Source: Brachypodius melanocephalos
Lineage: Eukaryota; Chordata; Aves; Passeriformes; Pycnonotidae
Direction: 5' to 3'
Length of the DNA: 64,000 nt
Assembly: GCA_013398615.1 (NCBI GenBank)
Contig: VZSR01000520.1
Coordinates: 26,290,539-26,354,538 of the forward strand
Made by a program: the position numbers and the translations under genes. How positions within the stretch are numbered: the stretch's first letter is position 1; each line of letters opens with the position of its first letter. Below the pieces are notes generated by a model. The model was not told the origin of the DNA. It made no database searches and was given only the letters and a program-made list of their open reading frames with translations. Of the stretch, positions 34,983 through 46,527 are shown one piece after another.

Positions 34983-37900
34983 GTGAGGCTTAGCATTTAG
35001 TGTCTAACTAAGCGTGAGTCACAGAGCTAGCAAAGTAGTTATGCTTTCCTTTTTCCTTTAAGCAATAACTACTCATCTTTCCAAGGACTCTCTGTGGTAT
35101 TTTCTTGAGAACCCACATAGCAGGCTTTAGGTATTCCATACGCAGCATCCTGTCCTGATTTCTGGTTGCCTAGATGAAGGTGGCTGTTGGAAGCACAATT
35201 AAATCCAGTTGCCTCCCAGTGTCTGTGGGGCACTATGTGCCTCTCACTCCATCATGTGCTTGGATCATGGAAGCAATGTGCGCTGGGAGTGGGACTTCCT
35301 ACATGACGTGGACTCAGACAATTTCAGAGATGAGCAATTGCATTTTTTAATTTCTCCAACCAACTGAACAATTTTTTAATGATTGCTTTTCTTCCTAAGA
35401 AGGGAAAAACCTTTCCTTATAACGTTAGTAGACTAATAATGTAGATAACACAATTTATGTGACATTAGAAAGCTTAGTGATCTAGTGAGGTCTAATTATG
35501 AAAAAGAATAATGTGTACCCAGGGACTGAACTTGCAGAAGGTTTTCCAAATCTAGATCCATTTGCTAACTATAAAGATTAATCTACTGATTAAATTTTGG
35601 ACTTTGCAATCTTCAGAGATAGGGCTTAACCTGTTTAACTAAATACTTAATGTTAATAAAACCCCCCACCCTCAGGCTTCAAGTATCACTGTGATCATTC
35701 AGGGATGGTAATAATAATACTTGGGGAAAGGGGGGGCAAAACTTTCCCTGTTTTCCTGTGTACCACAGATGAGAATCTCTGCAGCTGTCATCTTCAGAGC
35801 TCAAGCTAAAGGATCTAGAGGATATATTGGCAATAATTTCCCCAGGAATGGCTGCTAAGCATCATGTGTGCATTAGTAGGGGAAAAAATATAGTATTTGG
35901 GGCTTAACTTGACATCAGACCCCCTTGGGTGTTTACTTGCTTTGCTTACAAGACCTATTACAAGAGACTATTAATACAGGAGGTGTTTATGAACCAAGGC
36001 TTGAACCTTTCCACCAGCTAACTACATTCCCCTGGAACCAGGCCCTGCTCTTCTGCAAGCAGAACTGACAGCCAACAGATACAGTAAGATAACACAGCAT
36101 ATTCATTTGCCATTTTATCACCACAATTATCCTAAAGAGGAAATTTGTATCTAAGGTTGTTTCCTTCCTCCTAAGACTTTTTTTTTTTTTTTTTTAATGC
36201 AAATCCTTCTTGTCATTCAGCAGGTTCTTACTGGAACTTCCTGATGCAAATACCTCTTCACATGCAGGGCTTTTTCTTCCACATCCCACTGTGACTCCTG
36301 CAGAGAGGAACTGTTCTAGGTAAACGAAATCATTGAAGCTTTACTTACTGTTTAACTAGTTTGAAATGAATCTGTTCTCTAGGCTTACATCTGCATTAAA
36401 CTGCTAATAGGATTCATCTTCAGTGTGGCAATCGAACACTTCATTCCTGTTCTGAACTATTTTAATGGCCTGGACTGATAACAGGAATCCTTCAGCACAG
36501 AACAGCTATTTGATATTCTACCTACTGCTTCTCCAGCTGCTCTGGGATTCTTGCTAGAGAGAGAGAGAAGCAAATTAGGCACAAAATAGAGAGGCTTTCT
36601 AGGGCGTATTACAGGGCTTTAATCAGTTATCTTGCTATCAGAAGAGAAAACTTGCTATTAATTAGCATGTAATTACTGCCTAATGACTTTTTCATCTTCA
36701 ACAGGTTTTCAGTTGCATTATCAAGCTAAAAGTTGCATAAAAGTTGCATTCTTTGCAAGAAAGACACTGGCTACCCCTTGAAATCCAGAAATACAATTAG
36801 GCAGGAGAAAAAACCTACAAAAATGTAGCTGAAAGCTACAAAGAAAGAAAATAATAGGAGACATTTGCCTGTTAGACCAGTGGAACTTTTCAATCAGTTT
36901 AATGCCATATTTGGATCCAATATCTGTCTGCAGTTAGTCCCTACAGTTCCTTGTTATCACATGGGTGTTGGAGATTCCGAAGTGGAAAAAGGAAAAAAAA
37001 ATCTTTATTTTTACTCACCATAAGAGAACTGTTACAGTCCAGAGTACCATGGATATTCCAGCACTTTACATTCATATTATATGCAGGAAATGACTTTTTT
37101 TCCCCCTTACTGCTATAATCTGCTTTGCTTTGTATGTGTTCTAGCCCATCAGACTTCTTGGGCACCTGGCTAATGTGACATGGTAGGTTTGTGCCACGGT
37201 TATGACTATCTTGATACATTCAGTTTGACTTTCCACATTTTCATTATTTTGTAAGGATTTTTTTATTATTTCTTTCCTGAAATTTGATGATTTTTGGCAT
37301 GTGTTATCTTCCCCGTATTTGTTGGACACTGAAACACTTCCCCCCCCCACTTATAGTTCATACTTCACATGTGAAAAGAATTACTGTTAAAATTTAACTT
37401 CCACCAGACAGCTATCAAATATGTTTGACATTTCTGTTCTCTGAAGGATTGGCTAGTAAAACTGCAAGATATGGGCCCAGGATTCCTCTCAGAGAACTGG
37501 TTTCAGACTTTGTGCTCATTTAATACTGAAAAGCTGTTTGGTTTATGGACTCTGAGATGGAGTTTCTTCTGTTGCAAGCAACTGCTGTTACTGAAAATAA
37601 AATCCCGATATCAGAAACTTTATTGATGATGATGAATATGAACCACACACAGCTGACTGGGGCTTCCATCTCCAAGCTGAGATTTTGACAATAACAAAAA
37701 TTAGTTTTGTAAGAATAATGTGTCTACAATTGCACCCAGGAAGTGACTGCAATGCATGGTGCACAAATTCCCAGAAGTGCCGTTCGTATGTTTGGTTTTC
37801 AGGGCAAAGCTTTAAAAGAGCCCGTGGCTGGCAGCAGAGCAAGGGTTGCTATACACAGGAGAGAAATGAGGCTAAAAAGATACAACCCTCTTGCCTGTCC

Positions 37901-38029
37901 TGCGCCTTTCAGGATCCCGCGGGTGAGCTGGAAGAAATACGTTTCTAATGGCATCCCCAGATGAAGCTGGTCGTTTCAGCTCACTTAGAAGTGGAATGCC
38001 TCACCAGTGCCCCACTCATAAAATACTTC
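34983..38029. other. AT-rich DNA, no exon recognised
   Basis: Intron-like AT-rich DNA with a T run at about 36179-36195 and unrelated short open frames. I see no convincing exon or repeat family. Confidence 0.5.
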
Positions 38030-38260
38030 ATGTCCCGGTCTCTCAGGGCGGCGTGTTCGCGGGCCGCTGCTGCCGGGAGAAAGCGCTCGGCAGGGGTGGC
38101 AGCGGGTGCTGTCCGCTCTCTCCCCGATCGGTAGCGCCTTGCGCAGGTGCAGAGCGCCTTGCTCGGCTGCGGAGCGCCTTGCGCGGCTGCGGAGCGCCTT
38201 GCGCGGGCGCGGAGCGCCTTGCTCGGCCTCGGCACCGCGGGGCCACCAGAGGGGAGGCCC
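38030..38260. promoter_or_regulatory. Isolated small CpG island
   Basis: A sharp CpG-dense block in otherwise AT-rich surroundings, half of it made of a 20-bp tandem repeat. It lies about 0.9 kb upstream of the large TTC6-like exon and could be a promoter for a transcript starting there, or simply a GC-rich minisatellite. Confidence 0.4.
38131..38230. repeat. Five tandem copies of a 20-bp CpG-rich unit
   Basis: The unit ggagcgccttgcgcggctgc is repeated five times in register (38131, 38151, 38171, 38191, 38211) with one to four mismatches per copy. Each copy contains GCGC or GCTC and conserves the AGCGCCTTGC core. Confidence 0.93.
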
Positions 38261-39139
38261 TGCGGGACAGGCAGGACTGGGACTTGGAGGGGCCCAGTGG
38301 TCACTGGGTTTATTTGTTTTGTAGGTGGTGAGCTTTTTGTGGTTACTTCGAGGAAGTGTTGAGTTTATTCTTTCTCATTTTCTTCTTCTTTTTTTTTTTT
38401 TTTTTTTCGGTTTGAGGATTTTTTCCAACATGTACTCCCCAAATTAGAAATTATTCGGTTGTTTCCCGATGTAAAACGCTGATAGCCATCGCTGGTGCTT
38501 CATAAAACTTATTTGGAATAGTCTTGTTAACACCAATGGGACTCTTAGCAAAATGGAGGGGCCCTTGCAAGCTGGCGCCTCGGTGCATAAAATACAAATC
38601 CTCATTTCTGCTTGAGTTTGCAGACTGCATACAGTAAGACAAAATAGCTAGAAAACATCAGTTCTAAGGACTGAATTATGTGGAAGCATTGAATATGATT
38701 AAGGAACATGAGACTATATGCGAGGAATCTCAGTGGGATAGTCTCAAGATCAAACAAGGGATAGTTACTGCTCTCAGAAACATGAGCATTTAGCCCTTAT
38801 CGGAAGATTTAACACCAGATCAATTGCACCAGTTAAGAACATTATCCTCTCCAGAGGTCAAAGAGTCCACACGAGCCTGTCATGAATATAAATAAAAATA
38901 TTCTTAATTAATGCATTGGGTGTTCTGAAGTTCACAGAAAGTAAGGGTGTCTTCCGAAGCAAGAGACAAGCAAAAACAAACTCCTGACTCAGCATGATGA
39001 GAAGAAGAAATAGAACTATAGAAGAAGACAGTGCTGACAAAAAATTAGGGAAATTATTCTGGAACAGTTAACAGAAAAAAATGCGACTTTATTAATGAAA
39101 GTACAGTTGTGACTCTGCCAGTAATAGTGTCGTTTGCAG

Positions 39140-39815
39140 GTACCACTAAAAAAAATTGCAAAGGTCAAACACCCAGCACCACCTCAGAAGTCAAGTTACT
39201 TCGGGTTTAATTTTCATGTCAATAGCTCGCTTATCTCATCAGAAAAGGCAAAAGCTGTGAGTAAAGTTAAGAATTGAGTGTGTATGCTACAGATGGATCT
39301 TCAGAATTTAAAGAGAGATAAAACTCAAGAAACAGTTACAGTCATTAAAGATAGCATTAAATTTAGCTCTACAGATTCTGATACAAGTAAAAGCATTTCA
39401 AAAAACGCAAAAATAACTAGGGAAACTGTAAGAAGAGATACAGACGGATTTCAAAAGCAAAGTAACAATTTAGATGTTGAACTGAGAAGGATTCTGAGAA
39501 AAGGAGGTAAGCAGCCAAGTGTGAGGTCTGCTCAAGAAGAGTTGGAAGAGGCAAGGGATGTAACTAGACCAGACATTTCAAAAATATACGAGAAGAACTT
39601 CCAGCAGAGCAAATCTGAAGAGTCTACTTCCACCCCAGTGCTGCCTATGAAAGTGGTTGCAAGGTCTATTGATGAAATAATTGCTTCCCTGCAGTCTACT
39701 TCTCCATCTCCCTCAGACCAGATGATCAAAGAACTCCTGGAGAGTGTTCTTGGCCAGAAATGCAACATAAAATGGAACTAGATGAACCAGAACAAGAGCA
39801 ATATTTTTGTCTTGG
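39140..39815 (+). CDS. TTC6: Probable TTC6 large N-terminal exon, interrupted by a stop and a frameshift
   Basis: After a TTTGCAG acceptor the frame reads VPLKKIAKVKHPAPPQKSSY and on for 45 codons, then meets TGA at 39275-39277. The same frame then continues for 167 codons (Ser-, Lys- and Glu-rich, containing RSIDEIIASLQSTSPSPSDQ), ending at TAG 39779-39781. If one A is missing from the four-A run at 39769-39772, the frame instead continues MELDEPEQEQYFCL to a donor TTGG|GTAAAT at 39816. The two leftover bases match the phase of the exon at 46452. TTC6 encodes a tetratricopeptide-repeat protein with a long N-terminal region lacking repeats; no TPR is visible here. The assignment rests on position next to FOXA1, orientation and exon phase. 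AAT-TGA could derive from AAT-CGA by CpG decay. Sequence error, a pseudogene or a downstream start are alternatives. Confidence 0.55.
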
Positions 39816-41337
39816 GTAAATATTACTTTTATAAGAGTTGTATATTTTTTTTTCCAGCTCCTACAATGTGTTACAACACAGAAGCCAGACAAAACAAATG
39901 GATAAAGACATTAATGTATCACAGAATATTCTTCACTCTTTCTTCTGTTAGTTTTTTTTAATGTCCCTTAAAAATGAAATTGAGCCAGTATCAAAATACA
40001 TTAAAACATTAGCTCTTTTGGGGTGTTATTTTTATTGTCCTGCTTATAGTTTAAAGTATATTTTTCTTTATTCTCCTTTTCCTTTTTAGGCTGACCTATT
40101 CTAGTATGACAGATGAAAAAATGCATTATATGCATTTGGAATATCATTGGAAATGTTGCTTCTTTTAGTTATTGTTTAGCTTGTGAAGTCTTCCTAAGAC
40201 AATTTTTTTATTGTCATAGTTATCATGTAAGCTGCTGTAAGAGAGTTCCTTCAATTAATTACAGTAGGTGATATCAGTAATAACTAGGCACCATGTAGAT
40301 GCTAGAGAAAACTTTCCAAGATATTCGCCAGAAGTTTGCCAATTTGTTTGTTAACTAAACTGTTGACTTAATATCAGAGGGCTTTTTGTCCTCTCTAGGC
40401 AAGGCTGGTAATTTTGTTGCAGTTCCAAGACAGCTAAAACATGCAGTACCTTATATTCTCTAAATGTGAGATTGACTCTTTTTTGATTGATTACAAAAAT
40501 TAGAAGAGAAAAAAGGCCACCTGAACTAAGTTAATTTAAATATGAAAGTCCATGAGCAGCAGTAGTATCAAACTGCATTTCCAGTAGATTTATGTCCTCT
40601 GATTTGATTTTCTTCTGACATCTATTTTGTGAGGTTGAGACATTTGCAGTGTCTCCACTTTGTATATATTTTATGGTGTATTTCAATTGGCATTGAAATC
40701 AGAGAAGACTTTTCTCAGTGAGGCAGCATTGGGATGATGCCTCTTCATTGCTTGACTTGTATTTCAGTGACATAGTAATTTGGGACTGTTTGGTTGGAAT
40801 GTGTCCATTGATTACAAAAATTGTTCAGACAGATGTGAAGAGGGTTAAAGAATTATAAGACCTGGAAAACTGTTGTTTAACTTAGCAGAAATAATTAGTA
40901 GTGATTTCTAATGTGTACAGGGTTTGTGGTTTTCTTACTTTTTTAAAATAAATTTGTCTTATGTTCTAGGTAAGGTTTTCAAAATTTGGTCTCTGCCAAG
41001 CTCTGATTTGTGAAGTGAACTGATTTTTTGTTGTTTGTAGTGTGACCTGCTGGGCTCTGAGCTTTGAAAATTTGACCTGGGATAATGTGATATTTAGTTC
41101 TTTATTTCTAATATTTGATCAATCAGGTTAAAAATAAAACTAAAATTTGAACCTAGTTGTGGCTTTCTGTTTCAGTTTTTGTTGTTTAATTTTTTTTAGG
41201 TATGAGCATATAGATATTAGTGAGGATGAATGAGACCCTTCTTGCTGATTACCTTTTATTTGAATTCAAAGGCTTTTGCAGCAGGTGTCTTTTGAAGTGA
41301 CCTTATAATTAGGTTGAAGACTTAAGCAATTCTTCAG

Positions 41338-41423
41338 TATTAGTAGTATCAGTATTAGTATTAGTATTAGTATTAGTATTAGTATTAGTATTACTATTAC
41401 TATTACTATTACTATTACTATTA
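41338..41423. repeat. Hexanucleotide tract switching from TATTAG to TATTAC
   Basis: About seven TATTAG units are followed, without a break in register, by about five TATTAC units. A single change spread through one half by repeat slippage explains the two-block structure. Confidence 0.93.
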
Positions 41424-42813
41424 TGCATGGGTTATCTTTACACTGAGCTTCATATCTCACATTCTCTAATAAAGTAAGAAATGTATTGTTTTAAGTGAAG
41501 AAAGAAAAGAATGGAGCTAAAATAAAAACCTACTCTCAGAATTAGATGTGTTTTTTCATTTCTTACACGCAAAAAAATGTTCTCTCTCTTACTCTCCATC
41601 TTGCATTAATGGCTGGTTAGCATTGACACCTTATAGTGCTGCTGAGGGGGCTGAGTGCTGGATTTCCTTCTGCACTAAAATAGCATTATTTGGCAATAAA
41701 ATGCCAGCTTGGTGGGACATTATTACTTAGCCCTATGTCCTCTGAGAGAAATTGCTTATCAGTTATGTTTCCTATCATATTTTCTGTGAAAACATACAAT
41801 TTCTATTCTAAGAATAAAATAATTTCCAATGTCTGGAGTAATTTTTTTGCCTTGTGACTTATTGCTAACTCTGAAGTATATTGAGATACTAAGTACATAT
41901 TTGGTTCAGTATCCATAGGAAGGTGTTTATATTAGTCTCAGAAATGCACTTTCTTGGTGAAGAACCTGCAGATCCTTTTTAGCTGGTTACTCAGATGAGC
42001 TTGTGAGGGTGGTAAGTAAATGAGCATTTTTGTTCTCTAAAAATAACATCAAATTTGAATGCTTCTATTAAGAAAGGACTATAGAGTCCACTGTACTAGC
42101 AGCAAGATATCATAAAATATACTGTAGCTTTTTAAAAACATCTCTGGCTCTTTTCAGTTAATCTCAGTAATGAGGCCTTGAAACTCTCTTTGTAATGCAT
42201 CAATACTCACAAAAGTGGTTTGATAGAGAAAAAATCAAGAAGATATAGACTGGTATTTGCTTTATAAACAAATACAAACAGGTATTTGCTTAAAATATTA
42301 CAGTATCTCACTTATTATTTGGTCTATAGGTTCTTTATACTTCAGCTGACATGACAATTATGTTATAGATATACTGATGTATAATAAAACAGTATTTTTA
42401 GGAGGCTTGCTGAAAATGTTTCTTTATTGTTTTTTTTCACTTTCAGTGCTATCAGTTGTATTCTAAACATCATGGAAATGAACACAAGACTTCGATTTTT
42501 TTCACTTAGTTCGACTGAAGTGGTAAAACTCCCAATTCTTCCTATTGGTTTTCTTATTTTTTGCTACATGTAACCTGTGGAATTCTTTTCTCACAGTGTT
42601 GGCATCTGTTAATGTACCTAAATCAAGACCATGATGCTTTGTATTATGAATTTGCAATACATTATAAGTTCAAGAAGCACACAGTATTGAGTACACTCAT
42701 GGCAAAGGCTGGGCACTTTCTGCCAATTGCTGAGTGAGCTGCTCACTCTTCAAGGATGGGCTCCACCACTCCTGAAACCTGGAGATTTTTTTTTCCCACA
42801 AGAGTTAACTCAT

Positions 42814-42818
<5 letters not shown>

Positions 42819-42865
<47 letters not shown>

Positions 42866-42874
42866 CATTTTATT
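42819..42874 (-). other. 40-base poly(T) with antisense AATAAA: possible 3' end of a retrocopy
   Basis: Forty T (42819-42858) are followed by ten bases and then TTTATT (42869-42874). Read on the minus strand this is AATAAA, ten bases, then a 40-A tail, the layout expected at the 3' end of an inserted polyadenylated cDNA. The DNA to the right, to at least 43.7 kb, is AT-rich like a 3'UTR, but I do not recognise a parent gene and did not find a clear target duplication. Confidence 0.4.
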
Positions 42875-45110
42875 TTCATAAAATTTCATGAAACTACCAA
42901 GGGACACACCTTAGGTAGATGGTTTACGGTTGTGGACTTCTGAAATCTATCTGCTTGTTTTCTCAAAACAAGTTCAGTTTGTTACAGTTTATGAACGATC
43001 ATTTTACGGTTCCTTACAATTATTAAGCCCACATAATTTATGGTTGTCTTAAAAATGCTACAGACTTTATGGAACAGGGAGTGTCTTTTTACACTAAAGT
43101 CTAACGAAATAGGAAATTAATCCTCATTAGGTCAGTAAAATATGAAAACATATTATAATATGAAAACAAATTTATTTTAATCAGACTAATTGTAGTCTCC
43201 CAGAGTTTCAAACTTTGTCAAAAGGTCATTAGCTACGTTTGTGTATAAATTCAGTATGTTAAAATATATTTGTATACTCACATGTCTAGAATGACTTTGT
43301 TCTGCCATTTATCAGGGTATCTTCGCCACATTTTTATTCAAAACAGAGAGAAAAATAATTTCCTTTAACAACATGTAACTACCAAATGAGGAATCAAAGA
43401 ATTACCAGATAAAAATACTAAAATCAGATATATTTAGACATAATTATTAAAAAGCAAACAAAACCGAAATCTAAACAACAACAATAATAAATCCTTAGTT
43501 TTCTTTATGTAAGTGTTCATAAACTTTGTAAAAGACTCTTTTCAACCACAAAGGGTACCACAAACACAGCAAAGTGACTGAAAATGTTAAAATGGTTTAT
43601 AATGAGTTATGAAGGTTCTGGGCCTACCTAAATAATTTTCTGCATCTCTGGAAGGAATGCTATGTCCAATAAAGATTTTTTTTACAGGCACAGTAGAAGC
43701 TTCCATCACTTCTTAGGTTAAAACATCTTCCTGAAGAATGGGCAGAACGCTCAAGAAGAGATTCCCACAGGAATCAAGAGTTGCCACAGTGCTTTTATCT
43801 CCCAAAGGTCATATCACACCTCTTTGGCCTTGTTTTTGTTAATGCAAACACATGGCCCATAGTATGTATATTGACAGTACACATAATTTTATTAAAATAA
43901 CACAATAATGTTGTGCCTGTGATTCAACCAGGGTGAATGGACAAAAGGGAAAACACCACACCCAACAAAAGAAAGCAATCACATACCATGTACAGGTGTC
44001 TACAATGAAATTAAGATAATATTTGTTCATATAATTCTGTTGGTTTTGACAGAGCAGGAAAATTAATATGTATAATTTGCATATTATGCAATACTTTAGA
44101 AACATAAGTTGATCCAGCCAGGTTGAGTGAAGGGCTTTGTGAAAATCTCTCTTTGATTCCATGAACCGGATAAATTGCATATGGAAAGTATCAGAGTTTG
44201 CTTAAATGGACTGTAATAATTAACAGTCCTTGGTAATCACCATGATTCAAAACATGCATGTATTGCAAAGAAGAGGAAGGCTGGTTGGTATAGCTTGAGA
44301 AAACAATGCTGTATCTCTTTCTTTTAGTCTGAGTCATTTCTCTACTCCTCTATTTTAGTGCATTGTTCTTATGGTGATGAAAAAAATAACTCATATGAAA
44401 TGCTTTTTTCTTAAGTTGTAGATAAATTACTAAGGCTTTGGTTAAAAGCAAGGCACCAGTAGGGACAACATGTACATGAAAGGCCATATTTTTATTGCTT
44501 TTTAGTTTACATTTTTGTGGTATTATATGCATCTATCACTTTTTGTTAGCCTACAGACCCCATTTTCCCCTTTCATTTTCTAACATACAAGAAAAAATGT
44601 TACAGTTCAAACCATTCTTCTTACATGGTATTAAAGTTTTGCAAAAAAGCCTAGAACTTAAAAACCAGTATTTTTTAATTGATGGGTGGACAATACACTT
44701 AGTGGAATAAATTTCTATTGTGTAGAAGATTCTTATATTAGAAAGCAAGTAGACATTTATAGTGTCAGTAAACTATGATGTGACAGACTATTTCTAGTGC
44801 AAGTTTTACTGGTAGCTTTACTTCATTTTTGCATTAGCTTATGGCTTCTTTCCCCAGAAATATTTAACATTTCAGTAGCAGTTTTAAAGAGCAGTACTCT
44901 CAAATGAAATATAGCTTAGATGTGATACTTGTTTGTTGCTGCTATCTTTAGTGCTGGCCTCCTTAAGGCACTGTGCAGCACTGCCTTTACAACAGGTAAA
45001 GTCCATGTGCTCAGGAGCATAGAATGCACACTGTCCTTAAAACTACCACCTGTGCTGACAGCTGTTGCTGCATTTTAATTCTGCCTTTCTTTTTTGGTTA
45101 TTGTTTTGGG

Positions 45111-45146
45111 TTTTTTTTTGTTTTGTTTTGTTTTGTTTTGTTTTGT
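45111..45146. repeat. (TTTTG)n microsatellite
   Basis: Nine T then about five TTTTG units. Confidence 0.9.
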
Positions 45147-46451
45147 ATCCAAAAAGGGGAATTATTGAACCACTGCTTTGATGAGCAAGGATAGTATGTC
45201 TGTGAACTAAAATACAACTTTAAATTTTGTAATTGCTTTCCTGCTGGTGCAGGAATTATAATTTTATCCTCCAGAGAAAATGATTAACTGAGAATCGCAC
45301 TCAGCCTGTAAACTTCTCTACTATGAGCAGTTCCATGGAGGAGTCATTTATAGTAAAGTGTTAAACATGTGTGTAAATGTTTGCAAAAGATGAGCCTAAG
45401 ATCATTTGTCTCTGAATGCACTTGTTTCTTTCAAACTAATTTGTGTAATGAAGGCTCAAAATTTAATTTACACATATATGTTCTTTTGATGTTTTTTCTG
45501 TAAGGCAGTAATATAATTTTAGCATTCTTGTTTGACACTGAAGTTTTCTTGCTTATACAATTGGCACCAGTAGAACATGAGGAAATAAAAAATGGACCTC
45601 AAGTCCTTCCAAGTTTTCACTGAGCAAGGTTGGTAACATTCTGAATTATCTAGGAATGTTAAAATATGATAAGTTTATAGTACTTCTATTTGCTTGTGAG
45701 TTGTTAAGGTAGGTAGTTCATATTTTAAACTGATAAAACTGGAAAGGAAATTCAACACTCCTTGAAAACATTTGGGTACTTCATAAATCACAAGTATAAC
45801 CCTTATTTTTCTCTCTTTCCTTTTTGCGTCTCTTGTTCTTTCCTTTTCATATGGGGTTTGATTTTCCAACTGCTGGATATAAAGAATTTGGCTTTTATTA
45901 GGTGCCATGCTGATTAGGGAAATGAAATCATAAGACATCCATCTATATTCATATGTATTAGTGCCCATCATTCTATGCTTGTCATTCAGACCATTTTCAA
46001 AATTCAAATATTCGAACTTAGATATGTTTGGGGAATTGCTTAATGTTTAGAGGCATTACTGATTTATTTGCTTTAGAGGATCATATATCTGTTGATATAA
46101 ATTTCTGATATATGTTTCTTCTTATATTTAGCTGTTTTCCTTACCAGTGCAGTCTGTAGGAGAAACAGAACAGACCTTTCATGAGAAATTTTATATTTAG
46201 TGTTAATTATTGTAGGTCTTTTTCCTATTACTATGTTTATTTTTGGAAATCTAATTAGCTGAGGAAATATTGAGGAAATATTTGGCTTAAAATAAAATTG
46301 ATACAATGTTCTAGGTATTTTGTAGATTTAGAAAGAATAATTGTATATAATAAATACTGTACTGAATTGTCTGTCAGGGAGGACAAAAATGTTTTAAGTT
46401 TTTTTTTACATTCATCTTTTACATAATTTTTTTTTTTAATCTTTCCTTCAG

Positions 46452-46527
46452 AAGTTCAGACGAATCTCAAGCAGCAGAAAATAAATCTTGGCCTAAACAT
46501 GAGCTGTTAACATATAATAATACGCAG
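46452..46527 (+). CDS. TTC6: Probable TTC6 exon
   Basis: A pyrimidine-rich acceptor (TTTCCTTCAG) precedes 76 bases that read, after one base of a split codon, SSDESQAAENKSWPKHELLT plus YNNTQ, ending in CAG|GTGAAG. The split codon is completed exactly by the two bases left by the donor at 39816. The exon ends in phase 0. A second donor a few bases on (CAC|GTAAGC) would add VKH and keep the same phase. The composition is hydrophilic, consistent with a linker ahead of the tetratricopeptide domain. Confidence comes from two splice sites, an open frame and matching phase; the gene name comes from position. Confidence 0.5.

Larger units (their letters stand above)
39816..46451 (+). other. Probable TTC6 intron
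   Basis: AT-rich DNA between two phase-compatible exons. It holds a TATTAG/TATTAC hexanucleotide tract, a 40-T run with an antisense polyadenylation signal and a TTTTG tract. A weak pseudo-exon at 42447-42522 was considered and rejected. Confidence 0.5.

Noticed and set aside
42447..42522. Splice-bounded 76-base open frame on the plus strand
   Set aside because: Its acceptor phase would also fit the large TTC6-like exon, but using it would break the phase into the better exon at 46452. Its donor (GTG|GTAAAA) is weaker and its peptide is less plausible.
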